The translations under genes were made by a program, and so were the position numbers. 64,000 bases of DNA from Archangium lipolyticum (GTDB lineage: Bacteria; Myxococcota; Myxococcia; Myxococcales; Myxococcaceae): contig NZ_JANKBZ010000003.1 in NCBI RefSeq assembly GCF_024623785.1, positions 682,001-746,000 on the forward strand, written 5' to 3'. The notes below the pieces were generated by a model that was not told the origin of the DNA, made no database searches, and was given only the letters and a program-made list of their open reading frames with translations. Positions 1 to 10,400 of this stretch are shown one piece after another (the first letter of the stretch is position 1; each line of letters starts with the position of its first letter).

Positions 1-909
1 TCCGTCGGGAAGCACATCGAGTCCATGGGCGCGTGCTACAGCAGCCATCTGAGCGCTGGCACCGATGCGACCTGTGGCATCGTCACGTCGCTCCCGGAAG
101 AGCAGGTGAAGAGCATCGGGACCCAGGTGGGGACCACGGAGCTCTCGCGCTACCTGGGGAACGTGACGGACCAGACGAGCTCGACGGCGACCGGGGTCGG
201 TCCCCTCACGGCCATGCTCGCGAGGAAGTTCGAGATGGTCGACGGGGCCGTCGCGGGCTCTGCTCAGCTCTTCTCGGAATTGAAGCAGCGCAACGAGCGG
301 CTCCGGGGTTCGTACACGGGCCTGGCGGAGCTGTATTGCTCGCCCACCGGCGAGTGCAATGGGCCGATTCCCTCGCGCGTCCAGGCCATGAGCACGAAGT
401 ACCAGGCGGTGACGCTGAAGGTGCAGAACCTGCTCGGCTTCGTGGACAGGTGGGTCAACGGTCTCTACCAGGACAGCGCCGGGCGTGACGTCCGCACGGA
501 GCTGGCCAGGAGCAAGACGGACCTGACCGACACACTCGCGACGCTCCAGGGCCAGGAGGCGTTCCTCGACAAGATCCGCCTCGTCAAGCGGGACATGTCG
601 GTGCTCGCTCGAGGCGCGGAGGCCGAGGACACCGTCTTGCGGAAGCTCTGCAGCCTGTACTTCTGCGAGATCCGCGGCGGGAACCGGGAGACCTTCCGGA
701 AGACCTGTGCCCAGGTCGATCCCATCCTGTTGAAGCCTCGCAGCGAGCTCAACAAGCTCTGCTCCTCCAATGTGGAGACGACCTACGTCTCCGGAGATGG
801 CCAGACCACCGCCGCCGCGCTGTGCCGCAACGTCGGGCTCGGTGCGTACATCGCGGATGGGCGCAAGGACATCCTGACCTGCATGAACACGTTCTACGTG
901 AATCAGTGA
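1..909 (+). CDS. Hypothetical protein, 5' end outside window
   Basis: The frame is open from base 1 (S-V-G-K-H-I-E-S precedes the first ATG at 25), so the true start probably lies upstream and this is a partial gene. The visible part is hydrophilic and mostly helical, with several cysteines, including pairs near the C-terminus (CSLYFC and a late CMNTF). I recognise no domain. It ends 10 bp before the next gene on the same strand and is probably co-transcribed with the lipoprotein, solute-binding protein and RHS1 genes downstream. The cysteines suggest an exported protein, but no signal peptide can be seen because the start is missing. Confidence 0.7.
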   Translation, partial: SVGKHIESMGACYSSHLSAGTDATCGIVTSLPEEQVKSIGTQVGTTELSRYLGNVTDQTSSTATGVGPLTAMLARKFEMVDGAVAGSAQLFSELKQRNERLRGSYTGLAELYCSPTGECNGPIPSRVQAMSTKYQAVTLKVQNLLGFVDRWVNGLYQDSAGRDVRTELARSKTDLTDTLATLQGQEAFLDKIRLVKRDMSVLARGAEAEDTVLRKLCSLYFCEIRGGNRETFRKTCAQVDPILLKPRSELNKLCSSNVETTYVSGDGQTTAAALCRNVGLGAYIADGRKDILTCMNTFYVNQ

Positions 910-919
910 GAACCCACCG

Positions 920-3256
920 ATGAGACGCTTTTGGATGTACGGAGTCGTCCCGTTCCTCCTGGCGGGGTGTGGCCTCCAGGGAGAGGCTGAAAGCCATACC
1001 ACGGTCAGCGAGGCGCGAGCCCTCGCCCAAGCGCCACTGGTTCCCAGTCTCTTCTCCTACGAGACGACGAGCGGCGCCACGGCGTATGCCGTGGAGCTCC
1101 CCCAGGGAGAAGGACGTGCATCCCGGTTCGCGAGGCTGAACGGGTGCACCGAGGCGAACGCGCGCCGCCTCTTCCGCATCTACGCGGACCCCATCACACC
1201 GCTCGATGAGAGTCCGTGGAAAAACCAGCTCGACTACCCGAGCACACTCGTCCTGTCCTGCCCGGATACGACCGCATCGGGTGCGCGGGTCTTCGTCGAA
1301 TCGCTCACCCTGGGCTCCTCCTACCTCGAGTACCTGCAGGGCTCGGGCACGGATGCGGGTCAGCCCTCGTCGTTCCTGGTCATCCCCAACCGGTGTGGAG
1401 AGCTGATCTTCCACTTCCAGGTTCCGCAGCGCGCGGCCCAGCAGGAGACGTCTCGGGAGCCGCCCCCGGCCACCGGGGAGCGCATCTACCTGTCCTGCAA
1501 GAGGGACCGGCCGGTCGAGTACTCCGGTTGGGAGCTCGACACCGCCTACGTGCGGAGTCTCGGCTGGGGTGGCCGGTATGTCTATGTGCTGACGCGAGGG
1601 GCGAGCACCGTCCTCCTGGACGCGGTGGATGGACTGCCGGTCACGGACCTCCAGTGGGACGACGCGAAGCTCGCGGAGGTGCAGGACAGGCTGCGCGCGC
1701 TGTTCATGATTCCGGAGTCGGTCCCCAGTAGCTGGGCTGGAGAGCTGGAGTACCAGGACGTGGCGGGACGGCCGCTCTTCGACTTCTGCGTGGACCACTG
1801 TGGAGCGGACTTCAAGCCCGCGCACAAGAAGGTCGTCGATGGTGCGATCTCCTGCCTGCAGGGTGAGCTCGGCGCGGGGGAGTCCTGCACCTACGCGACT
1901 CCCTTTACGTATGAGGAGCGCCAGCAGCTCGATGGAACGATTCGCCGGGGCGCGCAGCTCCCGACCGGAGAGCTCGTGTTTCCCTCCTGTGGCGGAGCCA
2001 CGGAGACCTGGCAGAAGCACCTCGGATTCACGCACGACACCGCCGTCACGTCCTCCTGGCTGGGGCAGCTGAAAGCCGCGTACGGCACCGGAACACCCTC
2101 CTCGCCTTCCACTCCCCAGCTCGCGCTCCCCTGTCTCCAGGAGCAGAAGACGTGCCGCATCGATCTGTCCCAAGTGATTCTCGATGGAATCGATCTCTCG
2201 GAGATCGAGCTCTCACGCGAGCTGGAACGCGCGATCCGCGCGCGCCAGTGCGCGAGTGGACCCGAGGCCCTGGAGGTCGTCCTCGGACCGGAGGCCATCC
2301 TGAGTGATGCTCCGTTCCGGGTGGACGCCAGTACCCTTCCCTCCAGCCTCAAGACCCTCCGGCTCGGCGGAGAGGCAGGTGCACGGACGGCGCTCCTCGT
2401 CAGTGAGCCACGATGCGGAACGGGAGCAACCCCCTGCACGGCGGCTGTCCCCGCCATCCAGGTCGAGGGAGATCTCGAAGTGGAGCTCCGGTACCTGGAC
2501 ATGCGTCCGATCCCCCCCACCACCCCCGTGGCGTCCCGGCCGGCGCTCGCGCGTGTGGCTGTCAGGGCAAGGGGTGGAACCGGACAGAAGCTGATGCTCC
2601 GCCTTCGTGACGCCGATATCGGCGATGTCACGCGGGCATATCCGTTCTACGCGGGCGTGGACATCGCGGGAGGGAGCCTGGTGCTCTACAACTCCGACGT
2701 CCTCGCCTTCACGAGCGCCGTGGAGGCCGAGCAAGGCACGGTGTCCATCGTCTCGTGGCCGCAGACGGGGCAGCTCAAGCTGGTGTCGCTCGCCCACGCC
2801 AACCCGAGCTCCGGCATCCTCATCGACCTGGATGGACGTTCGCTCTCGGGAACCGTGGATCGCTTCCGGGCCCTGACGCTCAAGCCGGGCGCCCAGGCCT
2901 TCATCGGAGGGGCGACCCTCCAGGGTCCCGTGGGAATCCTGTGGTCCGGGATTCCGCGGCCCGGAGGAGAGGACGCCCTGTGGTCCAAGCGGACGACGTT
3001 CTCCAAGGGGCTGCCCTCGACGTCCACCCTCTTCCGGACCGAGGCCACCATGCTGCGCGTGCGTACCGCGGGCCGGCTCGTGTTCGACGCCGCGAGCGTC
3101 AGCAACTTCGCCTACGTGGTGCGGTGTCCGGCCCAGGCGTCCGGGGAACAGGCCCTGGTGCAGTTCGTCGTGCCCCAGCCCATGACAGACATCCGTTACC
3201 TGACCGCCAGTCCCGGGGCATGCCAGGTCCAGGCGCCGTGGTTGGGGGCTCCCTAG
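920..3256 (+). CDS. Large outer-membrane lipoprotein, unknown function
   Basis: The 778-aa protein starts with a short basic/hydrophobic leader ending in a lipobox, LLAGC, with the acylated Cys at residue 17, so it is predicted to be a lipoprotein. The middle has many cysteines. The C-terminal third (about residues 450-740) consists of short beta-rich, Gly/Asn-turn stretches such as GGSLVLYNSD and GILIDLDGRSLSG, resembling a right-handed parallel beta-helix; that fold is inference. No catalytic motif is evident. It starts 10 bp after the preceding gene and stops at TAG immediately before the next, so the three genes look like an operon feeding into RHS1. It could be a surface-exposed partner or adhesin; function is unknown. 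Confidence 0.8.
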   Translation: MRRFWMYGVVPFLLAGCGLQGEAESHTTVSEARALAQAPLVPSLFSYETTSGATAYAVELPQGEGRASRFARLNGCTEANARRLFRIYADPITPLDESPWKNQLDYPSTLVLSCPDTTASGARVFVESLTLGSSYLEYLQGSGTDAGQPSSFLVIPNRCGELIFHFQVPQRAAQQETSREPPPATGERIYLSCKRDRPVEYSGWELDTAYVRSLGWGGRYVYVLTRGASTVLLDAVDGLPVTDLQWDDAKLAEVQDRLRALFMIPESVPSSWAGELEYQDVAGRPLFDFCVDHCGADFKPAHKKVVDGAISCLQGELGAGESCTYATPFTYEERQQLDGTIRRGAQLPTGELVFPSCGGATETWQKHLGFTHDTAVTSSWLGQLKAAYGTGTPSSPSTPQLALPCLQEQKTCRIDLSQVILDGIDLSEIELSRELERAIRARQCASGPEALEVVLGPEAILSDAPFRVDASTLPSSLKTLRLGGEAGARTALLVSEPRCGTGATPCTAAVPAIQVEGDLEVELRYLDMRPIPPTTPVASRPALARVAVRARGGTGQKLMLRLRDADIGDVTRAYPFYAGVDIAGGSLVLYNSDVLAFTSAVEAEQGTVSIVSWPQTGQLKLVSLAHANPSSGILIDLDGRSLSGTVDRFRALTLKPGAQAFIGGATLQGPVGILWSGIPRPGGEDALWSKRTTFSKGLPSTSTLFRTEATMLRVRTAGRLVFDAASVSNFAYVVRCPAQASGEQALVQFVVPQPMTDIRYLTASPGACQVQAPWLGAP

Positions 3257-3271
3257 GTGAGGAGAATGGAC

Positions 3272-4366
3272 ATGGGATGGCGAAAGAACCGGTGGGCATA
3301 CGCCGTCGTCGGGAGCTGTGTGGTGCTTGCCACCGTGCTCGGGTACTGGCTGTCCCGGCGCGACCCGGCCCCGCCCCCTCCCTCAACGTCGCCGGTCGAG
3401 CTCAGCATCGTCCAGAGCGTGGGCGCGGACTTCAACGGACCTCTCGAGGAGCTCCTGCGCCCCTTCCTCGAGCAACACCCCGAGGTGCGGCTGTCGGTGC
3501 GGTACGACGCGCATGCCCGGGAGGGGAGCGACGGCGCGGCCCGTGGCCCCCACCTGGCGCTGCGAGTGTCGAACGGGTCCGCCACGCCCGGAGGCGTTCC
3601 CTTGTTCGCCTCGGACTACGTCGTCCTCGCCTACAACCGGGAGCTCGTTCCCGAAGCACCGAAGACGTGGCGCGACATCATCGCCCACGGCTACACCCTC
3701 AAGGAGAAGGGCACGGTCCCGTATGGAATCGTGCTCGCGGAGGAGATGCACAGCCTCCTCCCCTTCTTCGGCGATCTCTTCCAGGCCGGGGGCCCGGGCG
3801 ACGCGACGCGTGAGGCGTTCGCTCTGCTCTCCGATCTCCGGTTCAAGTACGGCCTCACGCCGGGCGCCTGCCTGTCGGAGTGCGTGGTCCAGGTCTTCAA
3901 GGAGGGCCGTGCGCCGTTCGCGGTGATTGGAGAATGGCGGCTGCCAGAGCTGCGGAGCGCACTCGGAGGGAGGCTCGGACTGACGGTGATTCCCGCCCTG
4001 CCCGGAAGCGGAGCCAGGGTCAGGCCCGTACAGCGGGTGTACGCGCTCTTCCGGGCGGGTGAGGCCCCGAAGCGTGAGCTGGAGGCCGCCGATGCGCTCC
4101 TGCGCTTCGTCGAGAAGGAGAGCGCCTCGCGTCTCATGGCGACGCTCGGCAAGGCGGCGCTCCAGCCCGTGGCCGCATCGGCGTCGGCGGAAGAGCTCGC
4201 CCTGGCGGCGGCTTCCGTGGACGCAGTGGAAGTTCCCGAAGCGCGCGTGCGCGCGGCGGAGGCCGCACTGGCTCCCATCTGGGAACAGTTCGCCACCGGG
4301 CGGTTGAGCGCCGAGGGCGCCGCCCGCGCCCTGGTCGCCGCCGTCTCGACCCCCGTCCAGAACTGA
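3272..4366 (+). CDS. Membrane-anchored extracellular solute-binding protein-like
   Basis: The 364-aa protein begins MGWRKNRW followed by one hydrophobic segment (about residues 8-26), so it is exported and probably anchored. The rest reads like the MalE/ABC-type periplasmic solute-binding fold: a beta strand (VELSIVQSV), an F-x-x-Q-H-P-E-V segment, and later PLFASDYVVLAYNREL and KTWRDIIAHGYTLKEKG, typical of sugar-binding family 1. I chose ATG 3272 because AGGAG at 3260-3264 gives 7-nt spacing; GTG 3257 and ATG 3266 are alternatives. No ABC permease or ATPase genes are adjacent, so transport is doubtful. A sensing or scavenging role, or a link to the RHS gene 120 bp downstream, is possible. 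Confidence 0.75.
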   Translation: MGWRKNRWAYAVVGSCVVLATVLGYWLSRRDPAPPPPSTSPVELSIVQSVGADFNGPLEELLRPFLEQHPEVRLSVRYDAHAREGSDGAARGPHLALRVSNGSATPGGVPLFASDYVVLAYNRELVPEAPKTWRDIIAHGYTLKEKGTVPYGIVLAEEMHSLLPFFGDLFQAGGPGDATREAFALLSDLRFKYGLTPGACLSECVVQVFKEGRAPFAVIGEWRLPELRSALGGRLGLTVIPALPGSGARVRPVQRVYALFRAGEAPKRELEAADALLRFVEKESASRLMATLGKAALQPVAASASAEELALAAASVDAVEVPEARVRAAEAALAPIWEQFATGRLSAEGAARALVAAVSTPVQN

Positions 4367-4486
4367 GAGGGCGAACCCGCGCCCTCAGGTCGTTGCGCAC
4401 AGCACGTGTCGCCGGCTCGCCTCCGGCGCGGCGGCACAGCCATGTCCTCCGCCGGAGGCGGAATGCCATTTCAAGGAGATGCGTGG

Positions 4487-7400
4487 ATGAATCGGCTGCG
4501 ATTGTCGCTGGCCGTCCTGGGGCTGCTCCCAGCCCTTTCGTGTGGACCCACCCGGACGGAAGAGACGAAAAGCGAAACACCGGCCCAAAAGCCGGATGAG
4601 TTGGAGATGCCCCAGGCCATGGGTTCTGGCGCACTCGCATCCGCGGGGGCGCTGCGAGGGCCCACGATGGGCGTGAGCGTCACGGAGAACCGTGGCGAAG
4701 CCAGTGTCATGCTCCCACTCCCGGCCCTGCCCGCACGCGCGGGCTTCGGACCGGGTCTGGCCCTCACGTACAGTTCCTCCCCCGCCGATGCCCGGGACGG
4801 CTTCGGCATCGGCTTCAGCCTCGGCTCGTCCTCGGTGGGTATCATCAACGACTGGGGTGTGCCGTACCGGTACGTCACCGCCAACGGGGACCTCACCGCA
4901 CGGCTAGCGCTCAATGGCGCGCGCCTGGAGCGCATCCGGACGGAGAAGGAGAACGGCGCCCTGAGCATCATCGAGTACCGACTCGATGGCGCGGATTCGC
5001 TCGTCCGGGTGTTCCGCCACATGCCCGGCGCGGAGATGGCCGTGCCGGACGGACAGGGCGGCACGCTCGCCCTCGCTGGCTTCCGCGTCGTCTACCCGGA
5101 TGGACGGCAGGAGTATTACAGCGAAGCGCCAGAGGTCGCCGAGGGGCTGATGCTCAAGCGCTTCTTCGCCACGCGCTGGCCCCTGGTGGCCGCCGTGAGC
5201 CCCACGGGCGAAGTCGTCTCCTACCAGTACGACAAGCCCACGGCGGATCAACGCTCGTACCTCAGCTCCGTCAGCTTCGCGGGTGGCCGGTCGGCCTACG
5301 TCTTCGAGCGCGCGGAGCGTCCGCGGGCCCCCACGGATTACATGATGGGGTACCCCCAGAAGGCGGGCCACCTCTACACGAAGATGACGGCGCAATTCGA
5401 CGGCGAGCCGATGTACCAGTGGTGCTTCGTCTACGGTGTGTACGCGCGGGATGGAGCGAAGCTCCTCACCCACCCGGACTGCGAGACCGTCGCACAAGAG
5501 GACTTCGCCGCGGAGCTCACGAAGCTCTCGGCGTCTCTGAGCCGGCAGGACAAGCTCCTGGGTATCTACCGTTTCGGGCGGAGTGCGGCGCCCCTGACAC
5601 GCGACACGCCTCAGGAGCCGCTCGTGCGATTCCAGTACTCGGGTTGGACGGTCTCGGACATTCGTGACCACTCGCTCGTCTATGACATCGAGGTCCCGGA
5701 TGTGCATGGCTTTGGTCCCGAGGGGGGCTCGGAGTTCCTGGACCTGAACGCCGACGGCCTGGCGGACGTCCTGCGCGCCTCTCTCTCCGACAACCGGAGC
5801 TTCGCGTCGTACAACCTCGGAGATCTCGCCAGGCAGAACCCATTCGTGCAGCGCGACGGGGTGGTGCTCCAGAAGGTGCTGGGCGGCATCGAGCAGCCGG
5901 AGATGCTGCGTTTCGACGAGCGCCCTGGTTCCGACAGCCTGTTCTGGACGGGAGACTTCAACGGCGATGGCCTGACGGACGTGGTGCACATCACGGCCTC
6001 GGGCGGTCAGTCCGAGCTCTTCTTCTTCCGCGGACAGCAGGGCGTCCCCGGCAAGCCGTTCGTGGCCGCCACGCGCTCCAGCATGCTCGATGCGTATGTC
6101 GGTCAGCTCATGCACGGGCGCAGCCGCGTCCTCGACCTCAACGCGGACGGGAAGGACGACATCCTCATCGCCACCACTGACGGAGTGACGGCGACGTGGA
6201 CCGCTCATGTGAACGTCACCTCGCCGGAGGACAGGGCCCTGTCCTTCCAGACCCTCTCCAACCTCCGCTTCCCCTTCACGGCCGGCGCGGGGTGGGAGCT
6301 CGACAATCCCGCGTACCGCTTCCTGGACGTCAGTGGGGACGGGCTCCAGGACCTCGCCGTGCTGAAAGTGACTGGCGCGGGCGACAAGGGCCTGTGCATC
6401 TACGAGAACCAGGGCGGGGTGTGGGCCTATAGCTATACGGACCTGGGGACGGACTCGCAGGGGCGAGACGTGCCGCGCGGGCGGATGGCGGCGGGCGCGC
6501 TGGTGTTCGGCTTCGACGCGGGCGACCCGGTCTGCGAGCAGGGCTTCTTCCTCCCGGCCCAGGGCATCGAGTCCGGTGTCAACCTCAACGCGATGTGGCT
6601 CGCGGACGTCAACGGGGATGGGAACATCGACCTCGCCCATCTCACGACGACGGCGAACGCACTCAAGGTCTGGTTCGGGCAGGGTCGTGATGGATTCTCC
6701 CGTGCGGAGAACCTCCCGCTGAACACGACGTTGAGTGTCGACCCGCAGAACATCTGGAACACGCGCGTCATCGATATCGACGGGGATGGTGTCGGAGAAA
6801 TCCTCGTCTACGAGCCCACTCCCCAGGGAGGACGGCTGCGCGTCATCGACTTCAATCGCACGGGGCAGAAGAACGTCGTTGGACCGGATCTGCTCATCGG
6901 GACGTCCGAGGGGAGCGGGCTCCAGCACGCGTTCGTCTATGGCACCACCACCGATGAGCTCGTGCGCGATCGCCGGCGGCTCGGCATGGACGATGCAAGC
7001 CTGCGCGGTCTTCCCTACGCGCGCCCCGTGGTGAAGCGGCACGCCCTCCTGGTGGGGGGCGAGCCTCCTCAACTCACGGCCTTCCAGTACCACGCGCCCC
7101 ACTTCGAGGGCGAAGCGCGAAGCTTCGTCGGCTTCGCCCGGAGCGACACGCTCCTTCTGGGAGACAGCACCCAACCGGACCTGGGACTCCGCCGGACGTA
7201 CGCCGTGCAGGGAACGCGCACGGACCGCTTCCTGGCGAGCAGGGCCCGCTTGGAGGAAATCTTCCGCCCCGCCCCGGTCGCGGTCCGTCCCGCCGTGCCC
7301 GGCCAGCTGGAGACGGCAAGCGCGGTGTCCTTCACCTCGGAGACCTGGAGCGAGGAGCCACTCACGGCCGCGGCGGTCCTCTCCCTGCAGGAGTCCGACT

Positions 7401-10400
7401 GGGCTGTCGAGCCCCTTCCGGAAGCGGAGGCCCGCACGCCCCCCGTGTTCATGCGCCTCCTGAGCACCCGTTCGCGAATCTGCGGCGAGAGCTCGGGCTG
7501 CGCGGCCCCCGCGACGAGCACCCGCACGCTCGAGTACGACGCGCTCAATCGCCTCGAGCGTGAGCAGCAAACCCAGAACGCCATCGTGGGCCCCGATGGC
7601 CTGCAGATCCCCTCGCGTTCCTCCGAGCGCACCTTCACGTACGACCCTGTCTGGGAGGAGCGGGGAATCCTGACGGCCATGGCCGGGGAGGTCGTGAAGA
7701 CACTGCCTTCCGGCGCCGTGCTCTCCACGACCACCACCGTGTATGCGGAACAGTGGCCCCTGCCGGTGCGCGTGACGGTTCAAGGCGAGATGGATCCGGA
7801 GGCGCTCTCGGGGCTCGACATCCGGTTCACCCAGGCAATCCAGAAGAGCGTCGCGCGCACCCTCACACAGACCCATGACGACTTCGGCAACGTCGTCGAA
7901 GCCGGGGACGGGCTGGGAATCACGGAGCGCTTCATCTACGACCCGACGGGTCTGCGCATCGTGGAGTCTCGGAATTCACTCGGGCACCGGACCCGGTATT
8001 GCTACGGCTCGGCGGAATGCACGCTCGGCGGTACGGGCGAGGAAATCCCCGCACGGAGCCTGACCCGAACCCACGTCCTGACTCCACAGGGAGAGCTCAC
8101 GGTGTCCAGGTTCGACGCCCTACACCGCCCGGTGCGGGTGACGGACTCGAACGGACGCGAGGTTTCCTACGCCTACCGTGACGCGAAGGGCACACAGCCA
8201 CGGCTCGTGCGCGTGACCGAGCGCCGCACGGCCACGGGTCCCCGGATGACGACGGAGCGGCTGTTCGCCTTCCGGGCCGATGGTCGCACCCTGGGCGAGG
8301 CCATCGAGAGTGAATCCACGGGAACCCGGGCGCTGGCGTACGCAACCTACAACGCGGCGGGCGCTCCCGTCTTCTCGGCCGTGCCCTACCTGGTGGCCCA
8401 GGGACCGGTTGCGCTCTTCGAGGAGGGGCGGTTCCCGGCTCCCGCGAGCACACCCGGCTGCGGGCTCGGCCTGGGGACATGTACCTCCTACGACGCACTG
8501 GGGCGTCCGGTGGAGGAGACGGATTCCTCGGGCAAGTACATCGTGCGCACGGTGCACGAGCCCTGGGGGATGCGGCTCGAGGAGCACCTCACGGGGAGTG
8601 ACGGTGCCGTCGTTCGCACGAGAACCTCCGTCGAACGTTCCGGGAAGGTGTACGCGCTGATCGATGAGACGGGTCAGACCTATCGCTACTCGCGGGACGC
8701 GCGTGGAATGTTGTACAGAATCCAACTGCCTGGAGAGGAGACGCCCCGGCGAATGCTCTTCGACGCCGATGGCGACCTCGTCCTCAGTCAGGCCTCCGGA
8801 ATCATGACGCGACTCTGGACGCGCGATGAGCGAGGACGCGTGACGGAGGGAATGACATGGAGCGCCAGCGGGTCGGCGTGGGAGCGCGTCGAACGAACCT
8901 ACGACTCCCTCAACCGGCTGAAGCACCTGCGGGCCTCTTCTTCGGCGTACCCCGATGGTACCGATGACCTGTCATTCGTCTACGACAAGCGGGAGGGACA
9001 ACCCGCCACGCCCGAGACACTGGGCCGTCTTGTCGAAGCCAGCGCGCACGACCTGCTCGCGGCGCAGCACGTGACGGAGCACTACACCTACGACCGGAGC
9101 GGACAGAGGACCCGCCACGTACTTTCGTATTCAGGCGGCGGCGTGGAACGCACCTACGAGGAAGCATGGGCCTACGCGCTCGACGGCAAGCTGGCATCCT
9201 ATGACGATCCGTTCGGGAATACCTTCACGTTCGAGCGGCATGGCTCGGGAGCACTCGCCGCGCTCCACTGGTCGGCGCCAGGGCGCGCGGAGGCTCCGCT
9301 CATCGCGGGCATCCAATACAACGGACGGGGACAGTTGACCGCGTATACAGCGCCTCGGATGGGGCTCGAGCGCCAATATGGTCATGAGACCGCGTCCGGG
9401 CGTCTCGTCCACATCCAGGCATGCATCACGCGTGAGGCAGGCTGCGTCCCCGTCCAGGACAAGGTGCTCACGTACCATGCGGATGGGCGCATCGCGGCCA
9501 TCCAGGACGGCTCACGCACCATCTCATACACCTACAGCCCTCGCGGAGAGTTGCTCCTGGCCCAGGAGGGAGAGCAAACCCATTCCTACGACTATGGACC
9601 CTCGGGAGAACCGAGCAGGCTGAGCGAAGGAGTGGACCACCTCTTCGAGCGTGCGCCGGGCACGAACGCCATTCCCCTGCCCAAGGGCGGCAACTTCCGT
9701 CTCGACGTGTTCGGCCGTATGGTGGCGGGCGGAGCGATGCGGGAGATCATCTATGACCCGTTCGGCCGCATCCGGCGTGTCGAGCTCGACGGAAAGACCC
9801 TCATCTACGGTTATTCGGTGTCTGGTGATCGCGTCTCCAGGCAGGTGCGCGTGAAGGAGGGAGCACAGGAGAGGGTCTCCGAGGTCGTCGTCTATCCCAC
9901 GCGCTTCACACGCGACAACGGGAGGGAGCGGCAGAGCCTGGTCCGCATCGGGGGCAGACGATTGGCCCTCATCGTTGACGAGCAGCGAGTCTTCACCCTG
10001 CTGGACGACCCACGCGGAGTGGTGCAGGCCCTGGTGGACGAGTCCGGACAACTCCCGCTCCAGGCCGAATACACACCTTTCGGTCTGGCCAGCGTGTCGG
10101 GAGCCCAGGATCTGCTCGAGAGCACCGAGCTCGTCTTCAGCTTCACCGGACGGCTCACGGACCCCGACACCGGCCTCATCCAGATGGGGGCGCGTGAGTA
10201 CGCGCCGGGACTCGCGAGCTTCACCACTCCAGATCCCTATGTGTTCTCGGAACCGGAGTTCTGTGTCGGGAGCCCACTCGAGTGCCATCTCTACACCTAT
10301 GCCGGACACGATCCGATCAACTTCTCCGATGAGTCGGGGCTCGCAAAGACTTTCGTGACGTCAATCAACACCAAGAACGAAGCTGGCAACATTACTGGCA

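Noticed and set aside
4389..4470. GC-rich palindromes (such as CCTCC-GCC-GGAGG) upstream of RHS1, considered as a terminator
   Set aside because: Stems are short (about 5 bp) with no T tract; random in this GC range. The RHS1 gene could still be part of the upstream operon.
4904..7876. A 990-codon open frame antisense to RHS1
   Set aside because: It is a high-GC shadow of a well-supported gene, rich in Arg/Glu with no domain. Similar antisense frames at 16008-17825, 18279-20117, 24566-26215, 26227-28326, 30221-32086, 36815-38383, 41502-43703 and 49681-52173 were rejected for the same reason.
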